This document shows, piece by piece, positions 1-8,604 of a stretch of DNA of 64,000 nt. Under the pieces are notes generated by a model that worked only from the letters and a program-made list of their open reading frames with translations, was not told where the DNA came from and searched no databases. Position 1 is the first letter of the stretch. Every line of letters starts with the position of its first letter. The translations under genes were made by a program, and so were the position numbers. Source of the DNA: Planctomycetota bacterium (GTDB lineage: Bacteria; Planctomycetota; UBA1135; GCA-002686595); NCBI GenBank assembly GCA_002686265.1, contig NZBA01000063.1, positions 82,634 to 146,633 on the forward strand, given 5' to 3'.

Positions 1-1
1 C

Positions 2-412
2 GGCCTGCGCGACCGTGGCCTGCGCGGGCGCACGGTGACCCTCAAGGCGCGCTCGCCGGACTTCAAGACCGTCACGCGCACCCGCACCATCGAGACTCCG
101 ACCGGGATCGGCGCGCGCATCTACTCCGTGGCGCGCGAGCTGCTCGAGCAGGTTCCCGCCGGGCCCCTGCGCCTGATCGGCGTCTCGGTCTCCAGTCTCG
201 AGGACGTTCGCGCTCCCTTGCAGCGCGGGCTCTTCGGCGCTGGCGCGAGTGATCCGGGGCGCACGCGCTCGGATTGGCTGGCGACGCGCGAGAAGCTCGA
301 GCGCATCACTCCCAGCCTCGACAAGCTGCGGCGCCGCTTCGGCCGCGGGACGATCCAGCCCGCCCGGTTGCTCGGCCGGGGTGCTAGCGATCGTCCGTCA
401 GATAGCTCATGA
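2..412 (+). CDS. dinB: DNA polymerase IV (Y-family), C-terminal part
   Basis: This reading frame is open from the window edge, so the start lies upstream and only the last 136 codons are present. The text LRGRTVTLKARSPDFKTVTR followed by T-R-T-I is the typical opening of the little-finger domain of DinB-type translesion polymerases, which contacts DNA and sets lesion bypass. The end (DKLRRRFGRGTIQPARLL) matches the usual family C terminus after which a clamp-binding tail may follow. The palm and finger domains with catalytic Asp/Glu are outside the window. Its last 29 bases overlap the end of the convergent polyferredoxin gene. Identification rests on family resemblance; another Y-family member such as ImuB is less likely because the little-finger pattern is canonical. 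Confidence 0.85.
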   Translation, partial: GLRDRGLRGRTVTLKARSPDFKTVTRTRTIETPTGIGARIYSVARELLEQVPAGPLRLIGVSVSSLEDVRAPLQRGLFGAGASDPGRTRSDWLATREKLERITPSLDKLRRRFGRGTIQPARLLGRGASDRPSDSS

Positions 413-1547
413 ACGACATCCCGATGTCCGCGAACTGGTGCGGGCGCGGGACCTCGATGGCGTCCTTGATGCACACCTGCTCGCAGAGCTTGCAGGAAGT
501 GCAGTTCTTCGGGATCACTTCGGCCACGGTGGAGGTCTGCGGGTGGTGGAGGGCGCCGTCGTCGACCAGCGGGCGCATCACCAGGGCGTCGAAGGGGCAG
601 ACGTGGGTGCAGAATTCGCAGCCGGTGCAGAGCTCCTCGTGGACGAGGGCCTTGGGGACCTTCTTGGGCTTGATCTTGCCGACCAGGACCTCGCGGCTGT
701 CATCGATGGCGTCAAAGGGGCAGTAGACACCGCAGACCGAGCAGTTGATGCACAGCTCGGGGTCGATCTGATAGCGCTCCTCGCCGCCGGTGATGGCGTT
801 GGTCGGGCAGACGCGCTCGCAGATCGAGCAAGCGGTGCAGGCGTCGGTGATGAAGTGAGATTCCCAGCTCCATTCCTCCATCGTCCGCTCGTCGCGGAAC
901 AGGACGATTTCCACCAGGCCGTGGGCGTCGCTGCGTTGCTTGAAGCCGACCAGGCCGCGCTCGATGTCCATCGTCGTGGTGAACTGCCCCGGGAAGGAAC
1001 TCGACGTGTGGGTCAGGGCGCGCATCTTGGGGTCGGTGACCCAGGCGGTGATCAGCAGCGAGCCAGCGACGGTGTAGACGTGCGAACCGTAGGCGGGCAT
1101 CCCCTCGGGCAGGCCGTAGCGGAAGCGATCGCGCACGGCGGGAACGCGCGTCGGTAGCTGCAGGCGCACGCGAACGTGGTCGGCGAACTCCTCGACGGAG
1201 AGGTCGCGGCCATAGCGGCGGTCGCGCTCGCGGGTGTCCTCCTCGACGCCGCGCCAGCGGGCCCACTCGATCTCCCAGCCGTCGACCTCGTCGAGCTGTG
1301 CGAGGTCCTCGGCCGGCGGCAGCTCGCCGGAGTAGCCGATGGCACTCGTCGGGCAGGTGTCGACGACCGTGCGGGCGCTGTAGAGCGTCGAGTCGTGGTC
1401 CTCGATCTCGTGCGCCTTCTCGTCGTCCCCCATGACGAAGACCTCGGGGAACTCCTGGCAGCAAGCGTCGCAGGCGATGCAGAGCTCGGGGTCTACCCGG
1501 AAGGTCTCCCGGGTGGAGAGGGTCTGCTCGCTGGTCGGTTCGGCCAT
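384..1547 (-). CDS. Multi-cluster ferredoxin-type iron-sulfur protein (polyferredoxin)
   Basis: Predicted 387-residue soluble electron-transfer protein. Near the N terminus (residues 23-30) a CxxCxxCC group followed by a distant CPTSAI resembles a single-cluster bacterial ferredoxin. Four further 4Fe-4S signatures of the CxxCxxCxxxCP kind lie at roughly residues 236, 264, 306 and 347; the last has C followed by I instead of P. Between residues about 95 and 230 is a segment without cysteine clusters that I do not recognise. No transmembrane segment or twin-arginine signal is visible, so it is probably cytoplasmic. The start at 1547 was chosen because the longer frame upstream (to 1784) is low-complexity Pro/Ala/Arg-rich and the ferredoxin fold begins right after this methionine. 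Redox partner unknown; no oxidoreductase is adjacent. Confidence 0.8.
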   Translation of the reverse strand: MAEPTSEQTLSTRETFRVDPELCIACDACCQEFPEVFVMGDDEKAHEIEDHDSTLYSARTVVDTCPTSAIGYSGELPPAEDLAQLDEVDGWEIEWARWRGVEEDTRERDRRYGRDLSVEEFADHVRVRLQLPTRVPAVRDRFRYGLPEGMPAYGSHVYTVAGSLLITAWVTDPKMRALTHTSSSFPGQFTTTMDIERGLVGFKQRSDAHGLVEIVLFRDERTMEEWSWESHFITDACTACSICERVCPTNAITGGEERYQIDPELCINCSVCGVYCPFDAIDDSREVLVGKIKPKKVPKALVHEELCTGCEFCTHVCPFDALVMRPLVDDGALHHPQTSTVAEVIPKNCTSCKLCEQVCIKDAIEVPRPHQFADIGMSFMSYLTDDR

Positions 1548-1840
1548 GGTCGTGGGAGGCGCGGCGGTCGGACGGGAGGCGGGGAGATGGGGGAGGGCCT
1601 TCGGAGGTGCTCCGACGGGCCATTGTGCCGCAAGGACGGGTTGGGGCAAGGCCTTGACGGAGGCGGAAGGGTGCACCGGGGGGCTCTCGGGTGGGGCCGC
1701 TGCCCGTGCCGCGCACCGCCGGCCCCCGGTCTTTGGCGTCTCTCTCGGGCATGGGGCGGGTCGATTTGGTACATGCAGGCCCACCGTCGGCTCGCGCGCG
1801 CTCCGGGCGCGTGGCCGGCCGAGTCGAGATCTGCCGCACC

Positions 1841-2992
1841 ATGGACCTCTCTCCCGCGTTTCCCTCCCGCGCCCCGCGCGCGGCCGCTCTCGCCCTCGCC
1901 TTGTGCGCGGCGTGCAGCGACGGCGGCGGCGACGGCTTCATCGACGGTCTTGTGGCCGAAGGAGCGGATCCGACAGGCGTCTATGACGCCGGCTACACGA
2001 TCCTGACCTCGACCGGCTGCGGCCTCGAGCCCGACGACACGGGCGCCATCCTGGTCGTGGTCACGCCGGCGGCCGACGGCGCCTATCGGGTCCACATCCG
2101 CCTCGACGGCGCGACGGACATCGGACCCTACGTGGGCACGGTCTCGGCCGTCTCGCTCGGGGAGGTCCAGCTGAGCGTGACGGGTGTCGGCGCGCTCAAT
2201 GAGGGGACGCCCAACGAGATCCTCTACGACCTTGGGGGCACGACCCTGATCGCGGGTGGCGGTCCGCTCTCGGGCACCCTGGCGGAAGTCGTCAGCGGCG
2301 CGGCGAACTGCACGGTCACGCGCGCGATCTCCGGTTCGAGCGGGAGTGGCTCGAGCGACCTCTCGGGCACCTGGGCCTTCGAGCTCGCGACGAGCGAGGC
2401 CGACAGTGGCTGCGCGGACGCCACTTCGGAGGCGCCCGAGGAGCTGACGGGCATCTTCACCGGCCTGGGCGGGGACAGCTACCTCCTGAGCCTCGACGAC
2501 GAGGCGGGCGACGTCGACGGGCTGGACGTGGTCGCCAACGGGGACGAGCTCCTCGTCAGCGGCAGCTACGACGAACAGGACGGCGCCCTGGAGTGGACCA
2601 TCACCGTCGCCTCATCGGCGGTCACGATCTTCGACGACTTCGTCACCGGCAGCCTGACCGTGAACCTGAGCGGTGGGATCGAGTGCGAGCGCGTGCTCGG
2701 GATCTTCGCCATGCGAACCTCCACGAGCGTCCTCGTGGGCGACGGGTTCTTCGAGGGCGCGTGGCTCTCGGCGGGCGGCTCGCGGCGGCAGCAGGTGCTC
2801 CTGCGCCTGGAGGCCCTCCCGCTCGGCGCGCAGGGGGCCTTTACCGCAGCCGGAGTCGGCGGAGACGGTCCCTTCCTGCTCGCGGGACGACTGCGCACCC
2901 CCTGGGAGGTCGTCGGCCGGTTGACCCTCTGCCGTGACGGCGGCGAGGGAGTCGCCGGCGGACCCGTCCACCTGTGGCGCACCGAACGCTGA
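1841..2992 (+). CDS. Secreted lipoprotein of unknown function
   Basis: 383 residues with a lipoprotein signal peptide: a basic N-region, a short Ala/Leu stretch and a lipobox-like LCAAC with the lipidated Cys at about residue 25, followed by an acidic Gly-rich linker. The mature part is rich in Gly, Asp, Ser, Thr and Val with alternating hydrophobic residues, suggesting a beta-sandwich; cysteines at regular places (CGL, NCTV, SGCAD, ECER, LCRD) could form disulfides. No catalytic motif was recognised. The start was placed at 1841 because the signal peptide begins there; an upstream in-frame GTG exists at 1691 but its added sequence looks non-coding. The stop codon overlaps the start of the next gene (TGATG), so both are probably translated together. 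Confidence 0.75.
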   Translation: MDLSPAFPSRAPRAAALALALCAACSDGGGDGFIDGLVAEGADPTGVYDAGYTILTSTGCGLEPDDTGAILVVVTPAADGAYRVHIRLDGATDIGPYVGTVSAVSLGEVQLSVTGVGALNEGTPNEILYDLGGTTLIAGGGPLSGTLAEVVSGAANCTVTRAISGSSGSGSSDLSGTWAFELATSEADSGCADATSEAPEELTGIFTGLGGDSYLLSLDDEAGDVDGLDVVANGDELLVSGSYDEQDGALEWTITVASSAVTIFDDFVTGSLTVNLSGGIECERVLGIFAMRTSTSVLVGDGFFEGAWLSAGGSRRQQVLLRLEALPLGAQGAFTAAGVGGDGPFLLAGRLRTPWEVVGRLTLCRDGGEGVAGGPVHLWRTER

Positions 2993-3609
2993 TGACGGGC
3001 ATGCAGGTCGTCGACTCCAAGCGCAACCCGTTCATCGCCCGTACCCTTGCGGCCGTCGTCCTGGCCGCTGCCTCGTCGGGCTGCGTCGAGATGCCGATCC
3101 GAAACTACACCGTACACCTCGGCCAGCGCGCTCTGGACGCGGACGGCTGGGAGCCGGTTTCCGACCAGCTGACCCTCGGCGTCGAGACCGACACCTATCG
3201 ACCCGCGGACGGCTGGGGGATGGAGATGGGGGCGCTCTACTCGCGCGACGAGGGCACTCGTGCGATCGACGGCCTGAGCTCGGTGGAAGCCAAGGGGGCG
3301 ACCTGGGAGCTCTACCTGGGCGCCCGCAAGACGCTGAAAACGAGCGTTGGGAAGGCGCACCCCTACCTCGGCGGCGGCCTGACCTGGATCTGGTCGGACT
3401 TCGAGGCATCCTCGGGCGACCAGACCCTCTCGGGCAGCGACGACTCGCCGGCCCTCTACCTACACTGCGGCGTGATCTGGCGCGTCGGCGCCTCCCTGAA
3501 CGTCGGGCTCGACCTGCGCGTGGTGACGGGAGCGTCGGCGGACATGTTCGGCATCGACGGCGATGCGGACTATGCCCAGGTGGCCCTCGGCGTCGGCTTC
3601 CAGTTCTGA
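2992..3609 (+). CDS. Outer-membrane beta-barrel-like lipoprotein
   Basis: 205 residues. The N terminus has a signal peptide with a lipobox-like ASSGC. The mature sequence alternates polar and hydrophobic residues, contains barrel-type phrases such as YLGGGLTWIW and VALGVGFQF, and ends in phenylalanine preceded by aromatic/hydrophobic residues at alternating positions, the classic outer-membrane insertion signature. It resembles small OmpA/OmpW-like barrels reported as outer membrane beta-barrel proteins, but I cannot name the family. Start: ATG at 2992 overlaps the upstream TGA by one base, favouring translational coupling with the preceding lipoprotein; ATG at 3001 is an alternative. The two genes probably act together at the cell surface. 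It converges on polA with only 5 bp between the stop codons. Confidence 0.68.
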   Translation: MTGMQVVDSKRNPFIARTLAAVVLAAASSGCVEMPIRNYTVHLGQRALDADGWEPVSDQLTLGVETDTYRPADGWGMEMGALYSRDEGTRAIDGLSSVEAKGATWELYLGARKTLKTSVGKAHPYLGGGLTWIWSDFEASSGDQTLSGSDDSPALYLHCGVIWRVGASLNVGLDLRVVTGASADMFGIDGDADYAQVALGVGFQF

Positions 3610-3614
3610 ACGCC

Positions 3615-6320
3615 TCAGTGCGCCTCGAGCCAGTTCGCGCCCCAGCCGAAGTCGACCGAGAGGGGCACGCGCAGGTCGGCGGCGCCTTCCATGCACTCGC
3701 GTACGAGTTCGACGGTCGGCTCGAGCTCCGAGCGCGGGACCTCCAGGAGCAGCTCGTCGTGGACCTGCAGCAGCATTCGTCCGGCGAGAGTCGAGTCGGC
3801 CAGGCGCGTCTCGAGATCGATCATGGCGCGCTTGATGATGTCGGCCGCCGAACCCTGGACGGGCGTGTTGATGGCCGCGTTCTCCGCGAATGAGCGGGCG
3901 CGCGGGCTGGAGGAGGTGAGCTCGGGAATCCGGCGCCGGCGCCCCATGAGCGTCTCGACCCAGCCGGTCTCGCGCGCGGCCGCGAGCAGGGAGTCGATCC
4001 ACTCGCGCACGGTGGGGAAGGAGGCGAAGTAGCGCTCGATGAACTCACGCGCTTCGACCACCGTGAGCCCTGTCTCGCGCGCCAGGCGGGCGGGTCCCAT
4101 GCCGTAGAGCAGGCCGAAATTGATGGCCTTGGCGCGGCCGCGCAGCTCGCGGTCGACCTCTTCGGGCTCGACGCCGAAGACCATCGCGGCGGTCGAGGCG
4201 TGGATGTCGCGGCCATGTTCGAAGGCCTCCACCATGGCCGGGTCGCCGCTCAAGTGGGCCATGATGCGCAGCTCGACCTGGCTGTAGTCCGCCGCGAGCA
4301 GCACCCACTCACCGTGCTCGTCGGCCTCGCGCGGTACGAAGGCCTCGCGCAATCGGCGCCCGCGCTCGGTGCGCACGGGGATGTTCTGCAGGTTTGGGTC
4401 GCTGGAGGCCAGGCGGCCGGTGGCGGCGGCGACTTGGCTGAAGGAGCAATGGATGCGCCCGGTTCGCTCGTTGACGAAGTTCGGCAGGCTGTCGACGTAG
4501 GTGCTCTTGAGTTTGGCCAGTTCGCGGTAGGCGAGCAGGTGGCGGACGATTTCGACTCCGCCGTAGCTCTCCGAGAGGGTCCGGTGATCGGTGCTCCAGC
4601 CGGTCTTCGTGCGCTTGGGGCGTTTGACCCCGGCCGCATCCTGGATGCGCAGCTTCTCGAACAAGATCGAGCCGAGGGCCTTGGTGCTATTGACGTTGAA
4701 CTCTTCACCCGCGAGGCGCCGGAGGGCCCCGACGGCCTTCTCGAGATCCGCCGACAGGTCGACGGCGAGCTCCTCCAAGAGGCCCGTGTCGAGCCGGATT
4801 CCACGTTCCTCCATGGCGGTCAGTACGCCGGTCAGGGGCATCTCCAGCTCCCAGAACAGCTTCTCCGCCTCGTTCTCGACCAGCTCGGGCTCGAGGGCAT
4901 CTCGCAGGCGGAAGGTCACATCGGCATCCTCGCAGGCGTATTCGGCGACAGTTTCGACCTCCACCTCGGCCATCGTCACCTGCTTCTTGCCGGTCCCGAT
5001 GATCTGCTTGGTCGGGATCTTGCGCAGGTCGAAGAAACACAGGGCCAGGTCGTCGAGGTTGTGGCGGCGGGTGCCTCCCGCGGCGCAGTAGCTGGCGATC
5101 ATCGTGTCGAAGTCGGCCGGCGGGACGCGTAGACCGTTGGCCGTGAACACGAGGGCGTCGTACTTGTAGTTCTGCCCGATGCGCTCCAGGGCGGGGTCGC
5201 ACAGGAGGGGCGCGAGGCGCTCGAGCAGGGCGTCGCGGCCTCCGGCGAGCACCTGCGGCTCGAGATTGAAGGGCACGTAGAAGGCGCGCCCGCCCCCGGC
5301 GCTGAAGGAGACGCCGACCAGCTCGGCCTCGAGGGGGAACAGGCTCGTGGTCTCGCTGTCCACGGAGAAGCGTCCGGCCGCGGTGAGCTCGGCGATCATG
5401 GTTTCGAGCGCCGCTTCGTCGCGCACGGTCAGGTAGTCGCGGGGGAGCTCGGGGCTCGGACCTCGGGAGAGGCGCTGGGCGAGGCTCTGGAAATCGAGGG
5501 CACCGAAGAGCTCTCCCAGGGCCTCGGTGTCGGGCTCGGGATCGCGCACCGCGTCGAGGCCCGGATCGAGGGGCACGTCGCGCCGGATCGTGACCAGATC
5601 GAGGGACATCTCGAGTTGCTCTCGGTCGCGCTCGATGTGTTCGCGCGCCTTGCCCTTGACCTCCTCGAGTCCCGCGAGGACGCCGGCCACCGAACCGAAG
5701 CGGTCGATCAGCTTGATGGCGCCCTTCTCGCCGATCCCCTTGACGCCGGGGACGTTGTCGGAGGCGTCGCCCATGAGCGCCAGCACGTCGATCACGTGCT
5801 CGGGGGTGCAGCCGAACTTCTCGCGCACCGCGTCACGATCCTCGATCAGAAGGTCGATCCCGGGCTTGAAGACGTTGTAGATCCGGACCCGGTCGCTGAC
5901 GAGCTGCATGAAATCCTTGTCGCCCGAGACCAGCAGCACCTCCCAGCCTTGGGCGTCGGCCTGCGTGGCGAGGGTGCCGATCACGTCGTCGGCCTCGTAG
6001 CCGGGGACCTCGAAGATCGGGATTCCGTGGGCGCGGACGATGGCGCGAATGTCGTCGAGTTGATCGACGAGCTCCTCGGGCATGCGCTGGCGGGTGGCCT
6101 TGTAGTCGGTGAACTGCTCGTGGCGGAAGGTCCTCCCCGGCGGGTCGAAGGCCACGGCGATGCGCTCGGGGCGCTCTTCCTCGAGCAGCCGCCGCAGGGT
6201 CATAGTGAAACCGTAGGAGGCGCCCGTCGGCCGCCCCTCTCGGGTCGTGAGCCCGGAACGGGCCATGGCGAAGTGGGCGCGGTAGGCGAGGGCGGTGCCG
6301 TCGAGCAGGAACAGGCGCAT
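3615..6320 (-). CDS. polA: DNA polymerase I
   Basis: About 901 residues, the usual full-length size. Domain order: 5'-3' exonuclease (about 1-290), 3'-5' proofreading exonuclease (about 310-500) and family A polymerase (about 510-901). Proofreading residues look intact: D-x-E in VDSETTS near 322, N-x-x-x-D in QNYKYD, and Y-x-x-x-D in YACEDAD. Polymerase motif A (LAADYSQVELR, about 677), motif B (AKAINFGLLYG, about 733) and motif C (VHDE, about 855) are present. It fills Okazaki gaps and repairs DNA in the cytoplasm. The start MRLFLLDG was chosen because PolA proteins begin at this beta strand; an ATG 39 bases upstream (6359) is possible. Transcribed divergently from the subtilase gene across 185 bp. 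Confidence 0.97.
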   Translation of the reverse strand: MRLFLLDGTALAYRAHFAMARSGLTTREGRPTGASYGFTMTLRRLLEEERPERIAVAFDPPGRTFRHEQFTDYKATRQRMPEELVDQLDDIRAIVRAHGIPIFEVPGYEADDVIGTLATQADAQGWEVLLVSGDKDFMQLVSDRVRIYNVFKPGIDLLIEDRDAVREKFGCTPEHVIDVLALMGDASDNVPGVKGIGEKGAIKLIDRFGSVAGVLAGLEEVKGKAREHIERDREQLEMSLDLVTIRRDVPLDPGLDAVRDPEPDTEALGELFGALDFQSLAQRLSRGPSPELPRDYLTVRDEAALETMIAELTAAGRFSVDSETTSLFPLEAELVGVSFSAGGGRAFYVPFNLEPQVLAGGRDALLERLAPLLCDPALERIGQNYKYDALVFTANGLRVPPADFDTMIASYCAAGGTRRHNLDDLALCFFDLRKIPTKQIIGTGKKQVTMAEVEVETVAEYACEDADVTFRLRDALEPELVENEAEKLFWELEMPLTGVLTAMEERGIRLDTGLLEELAVDLSADLEKAVGALRRLAGEEFNVNSTKALGSILFEKLRIQDAAGVKRPKRTKTGWSTDHRTLSESYGGVEIVRHLLAYRELAKLKSTYVDSLPNFVNERTGRIHCSFSQVAAATGRLASSDPNLQNIPVRTERGRRLREAFVPREADEHGEWVLLAADYSQVELRIMAHLSGDPAMVEAFEHGRDIHASTAAMVFGVEPEEVDRELRGRAKAINFGLLYGMGPARLARETGLTVVEAREFIERYFASFPTVREWIDSLLAAARETGWVETLMGRRRRIPELTSSSPRARSFAENAAINTPVQGSAADIIKRAMIDLETRLADSTLAGRMLLQVHDELLLEVPRSELEPTVELVRECMEGAADLRVPLSVDFGWGANWLEAH

Positions 6321-6505
6321 GGAGGTGGTGGCGTGTGGAGTGTCGATCCAGAGGCCCATCTTCGGCGCTGGAGCCGCCGGGATCCACCGGTCGGGCCGGT
6401 CGCGCGCTCGATCGGCGGCGGTTTCCGCTGCCACAACCTCCCACGGCGGGTAGTGTGGAGTGTGGGAGGCTGGGCCCCCGCCGTGGGGAAGCGGCTGGAG
6501 CAAGC

Positions 6506-8398
6506 ATGTACACCCTCCTCGCAACGTCCCTCTTGGCCGCCTGCCCCCCCCCGGCCATGGGCGCATCGGGCGAGTTGTCCGAGGGGTTGGTGAGCGCGTT
6601 GGCGTCCGCGCGCGGGGAGCTCGTGCGGGTGAGCGTCGTGCTCGCCGACCAGCTTCCCCCCCAGGAACTGATCGCGGCCGGCACCCTGAGCGAGCGCCGC
6701 TTGCGCCGGGCCGAGGTGATCGGCTTGCTCGGCACCCACGCCAGCGCCTCCCAGGCGGACTTGCTGGCGGAGCTGGGAACCCTGCGCGCCGCCGGACACG
6801 CGCGGCGCATCGTGCCCCTGTGGGTCGCGAACGTGGTGAGCGTCGACCTGGATCGGACGGCGGCGCTGGCCGTCGCCGCGCGCCCCGACGTGGCCAGGCT
6901 TCACTACTCCCGGCCGCGCGGGAGTGAGGTCCTGTCCTCGGCGTCGGCAGCGACCCCCGTCCTCGCGCCCGCCGCCGTGGGCGGCGGTTTGCAGTGCGGC
7001 GTCGACCTGATCGGGGCGGACGATGTCTGGTCGCAGCACGGCATCGACGGGAGGGGCGTGGTCGTGGGCGTGATCGACACCGGCCTGTGCCTCACCCATC
7101 CCGACATCGCCGGACAGGTCTGGCGAAACCCGTTGGAGATCCCCGGCAACGGGATCGACGACGATGCCAACGGCTACATCGACGACCGGAACGGCTGGAA
7201 CTTCGAGAGCCAGAGCAACGATGTGACCGACCACCACGGCCATGGCTCCCACGTGGCCGGCACCTTGGCCGGGGACGGCACCGGGGGAGCGCGCTGCGGC
7301 GTGGCGCCCGGGTGCGAGGTGATGGTGCTGAAGTTCTTCAACGATCTCGCGGGGGAGGCATCGGTCTGGGAGGCGATGCAGTACGGCCTCGACAACGGCG
7401 CCGATGTTCTCTCGGCCAGCTTGGGCTGGCACCACTCCTGGGGGCCGGACCGGGCGATGTGGCGCACGATCTGCGACAACGTCACCGCCGCGGGGATGGT
7501 GGTCGTCTTCGCGGCCCACAACTTCGGCTGCAACAACCCTCCCGACGACGTGACGACGCCCGGCGACGTGCCCACGGTGATCGCCGTCGGCGCCACCGAC
7601 TGCAACGACGTGAAAGCCGGATTCAGCAGCTGTGGACCGTCGACCTGGCAAGGCGTGCCCCCCTACAACGACTTCCCCTATCCGCCCGGCTTGCTGCGGC
7701 CGAGCATCAGTGCTCCGGGCGACCAGGTCCTCTCGCACCAGGGTTGCGGCGGCTACGTCACGATGAGCGGCACGTCGATGGCGACGCCGCACGTGGCGGG
7801 AGCCCTGGCCTTGATGCTGGAGGCGGACCCGACCCTCGACCAGTACTCGGCGGCGGGGATTCTGGAGGCGACGGCGGTCGATTTGGGACCGCCGGGGCAT
7901 GACAACGAGACCGGCGCCGGCCGCCTGGACGCTCTCGCGGCGGTGACGGCCGCCCTGGCCAACGGGAACTTCTGCGCGGCGAAGCAGAACTCCTGTGGGA
8001 GCCAGCCATCGATCAGTGCCGGCGGGCAGTCGAGTGCCTCGGCGACCTCCGGGTTCTGGATCGTCGGCTCGGAGGCCCACGCGAGCGAGGTCGGCATCCT
8101 GGCCTACACCCACGCCGGGGCGGCGTTCCCGCCCCTGCCCTTCTTCGGCGGCGAGCTGTGCCTGCGCTTTCCCCTGCGCCGCGGCCCGATCGTGTCCAGT
8201 GGCGGTACCCCCGGGCAATGCGACGGCTCGCTCGACCTGGACATGAACGCCTTCGCCTCGGGCAACGCCGGCGGCGCCCCCGCGCCCTTCCTGCTCGCGC
8301 CGGGGACGACGGTCCACTGCCAGTGGTGGGCCCGAGACAGCGGCGACCCGCTCGGCGTCTACCTCACCGACCGGCTCGAGTTCATCGTCGGTCCCTGA
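6506..8398 (+). CDS. Secreted subtilisin-like serine protease (S8) with C-terminal QFWYRDP-type module
   Basis: 630 residues. A signal peptide (MYTLLATSLLAACPPPAMG) is followed by a prodomain-like region and an S8 catalytic domain. The triad is visible: Asp191 (VIDTGL), His246 (HGHGSHVAGT) and Ser424 (GTSMATPHVAGA); oxyanion Asn339 lies in AAHNFG. An acidic NGIDDDANGYIDD loop is typical of calcium-binding subtilases. After about residue 485 comes a roughly 140-residue C-terminal domain opening with FCAAKQNSCG and ending in CQWWARDSGDP plus a short tail; the same layout is found at the ends of the two FG-GAP proteins of this window, so it is probably a sorting or surface-attachment module (inference). 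Start ATG at 6506 follows a GGAG at about 9 bases. Likely degrades extracellular protein. Confidence 0.93.
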   Translation: MYTLLATSLLAACPPPAMGASGELSEGLVSALASARGELVRVSVVLADQLPPQELIAAGTLSERRLRRAEVIGLLGTHASASQADLLAELGTLRAAGHARRIVPLWVANVVSVDLDRTAALAVAARPDVARLHYSRPRGSEVLSSASAATPVLAPAAVGGGLQCGVDLIGADDVWSQHGIDGRGVVVGVIDTGLCLTHPDIAGQVWRNPLEIPGNGIDDDANGYIDDRNGWNFESQSNDVTDHHGHGSHVAGTLAGDGTGGARCGVAPGCEVMVLKFFNDLAGEASVWEAMQYGLDNGADVLSASLGWHHSWGPDRAMWRTICDNVTAAGMVVVFAAHNFGCNNPPDDVTTPGDVPTVIAVGATDCNDVKAGFSSCGPSTWQGVPPYNDFPYPPGLLRPSISAPGDQVLSHQGCGGYVTMSGTSMATPHVAGALALMLEADPTLDQYSAAGILEATAVDLGPPGHDNETGAGRLDALAAVTAALANGNFCAAKQNSCGSQPSISAGGQSSASATSGFWIVGSEAHASEVGILAYTHAGAAFPPLPFFGGELCLRFPLRRGPIVSSGGTPGQCDGSLDLDMNAFASGNAGGAPAPFLLAPGTTVHCQWWARDSGDPLGVYLTDRLEFIVGP

Positions 8399-8604
8399 GT
8401 GCCCGGGCCCCGAGAGGGTCTTCCAGGCTTGTAGTGGGCGTGTGTTGCCGTTTCCCGGCCCTTCCCGGGCGACTTCTGTACACTGAGCCAGTACCGCCGC
8501 CCGCGTGGCAGCCCCGGATTCGACTGGGCTAGCCGGCCCCGCGGCTTCGCTGAGAACGGCAGGATTCCATTAGCGTGCTCACCGCGCTTGAGAGGAAGAA
8601 CGCC

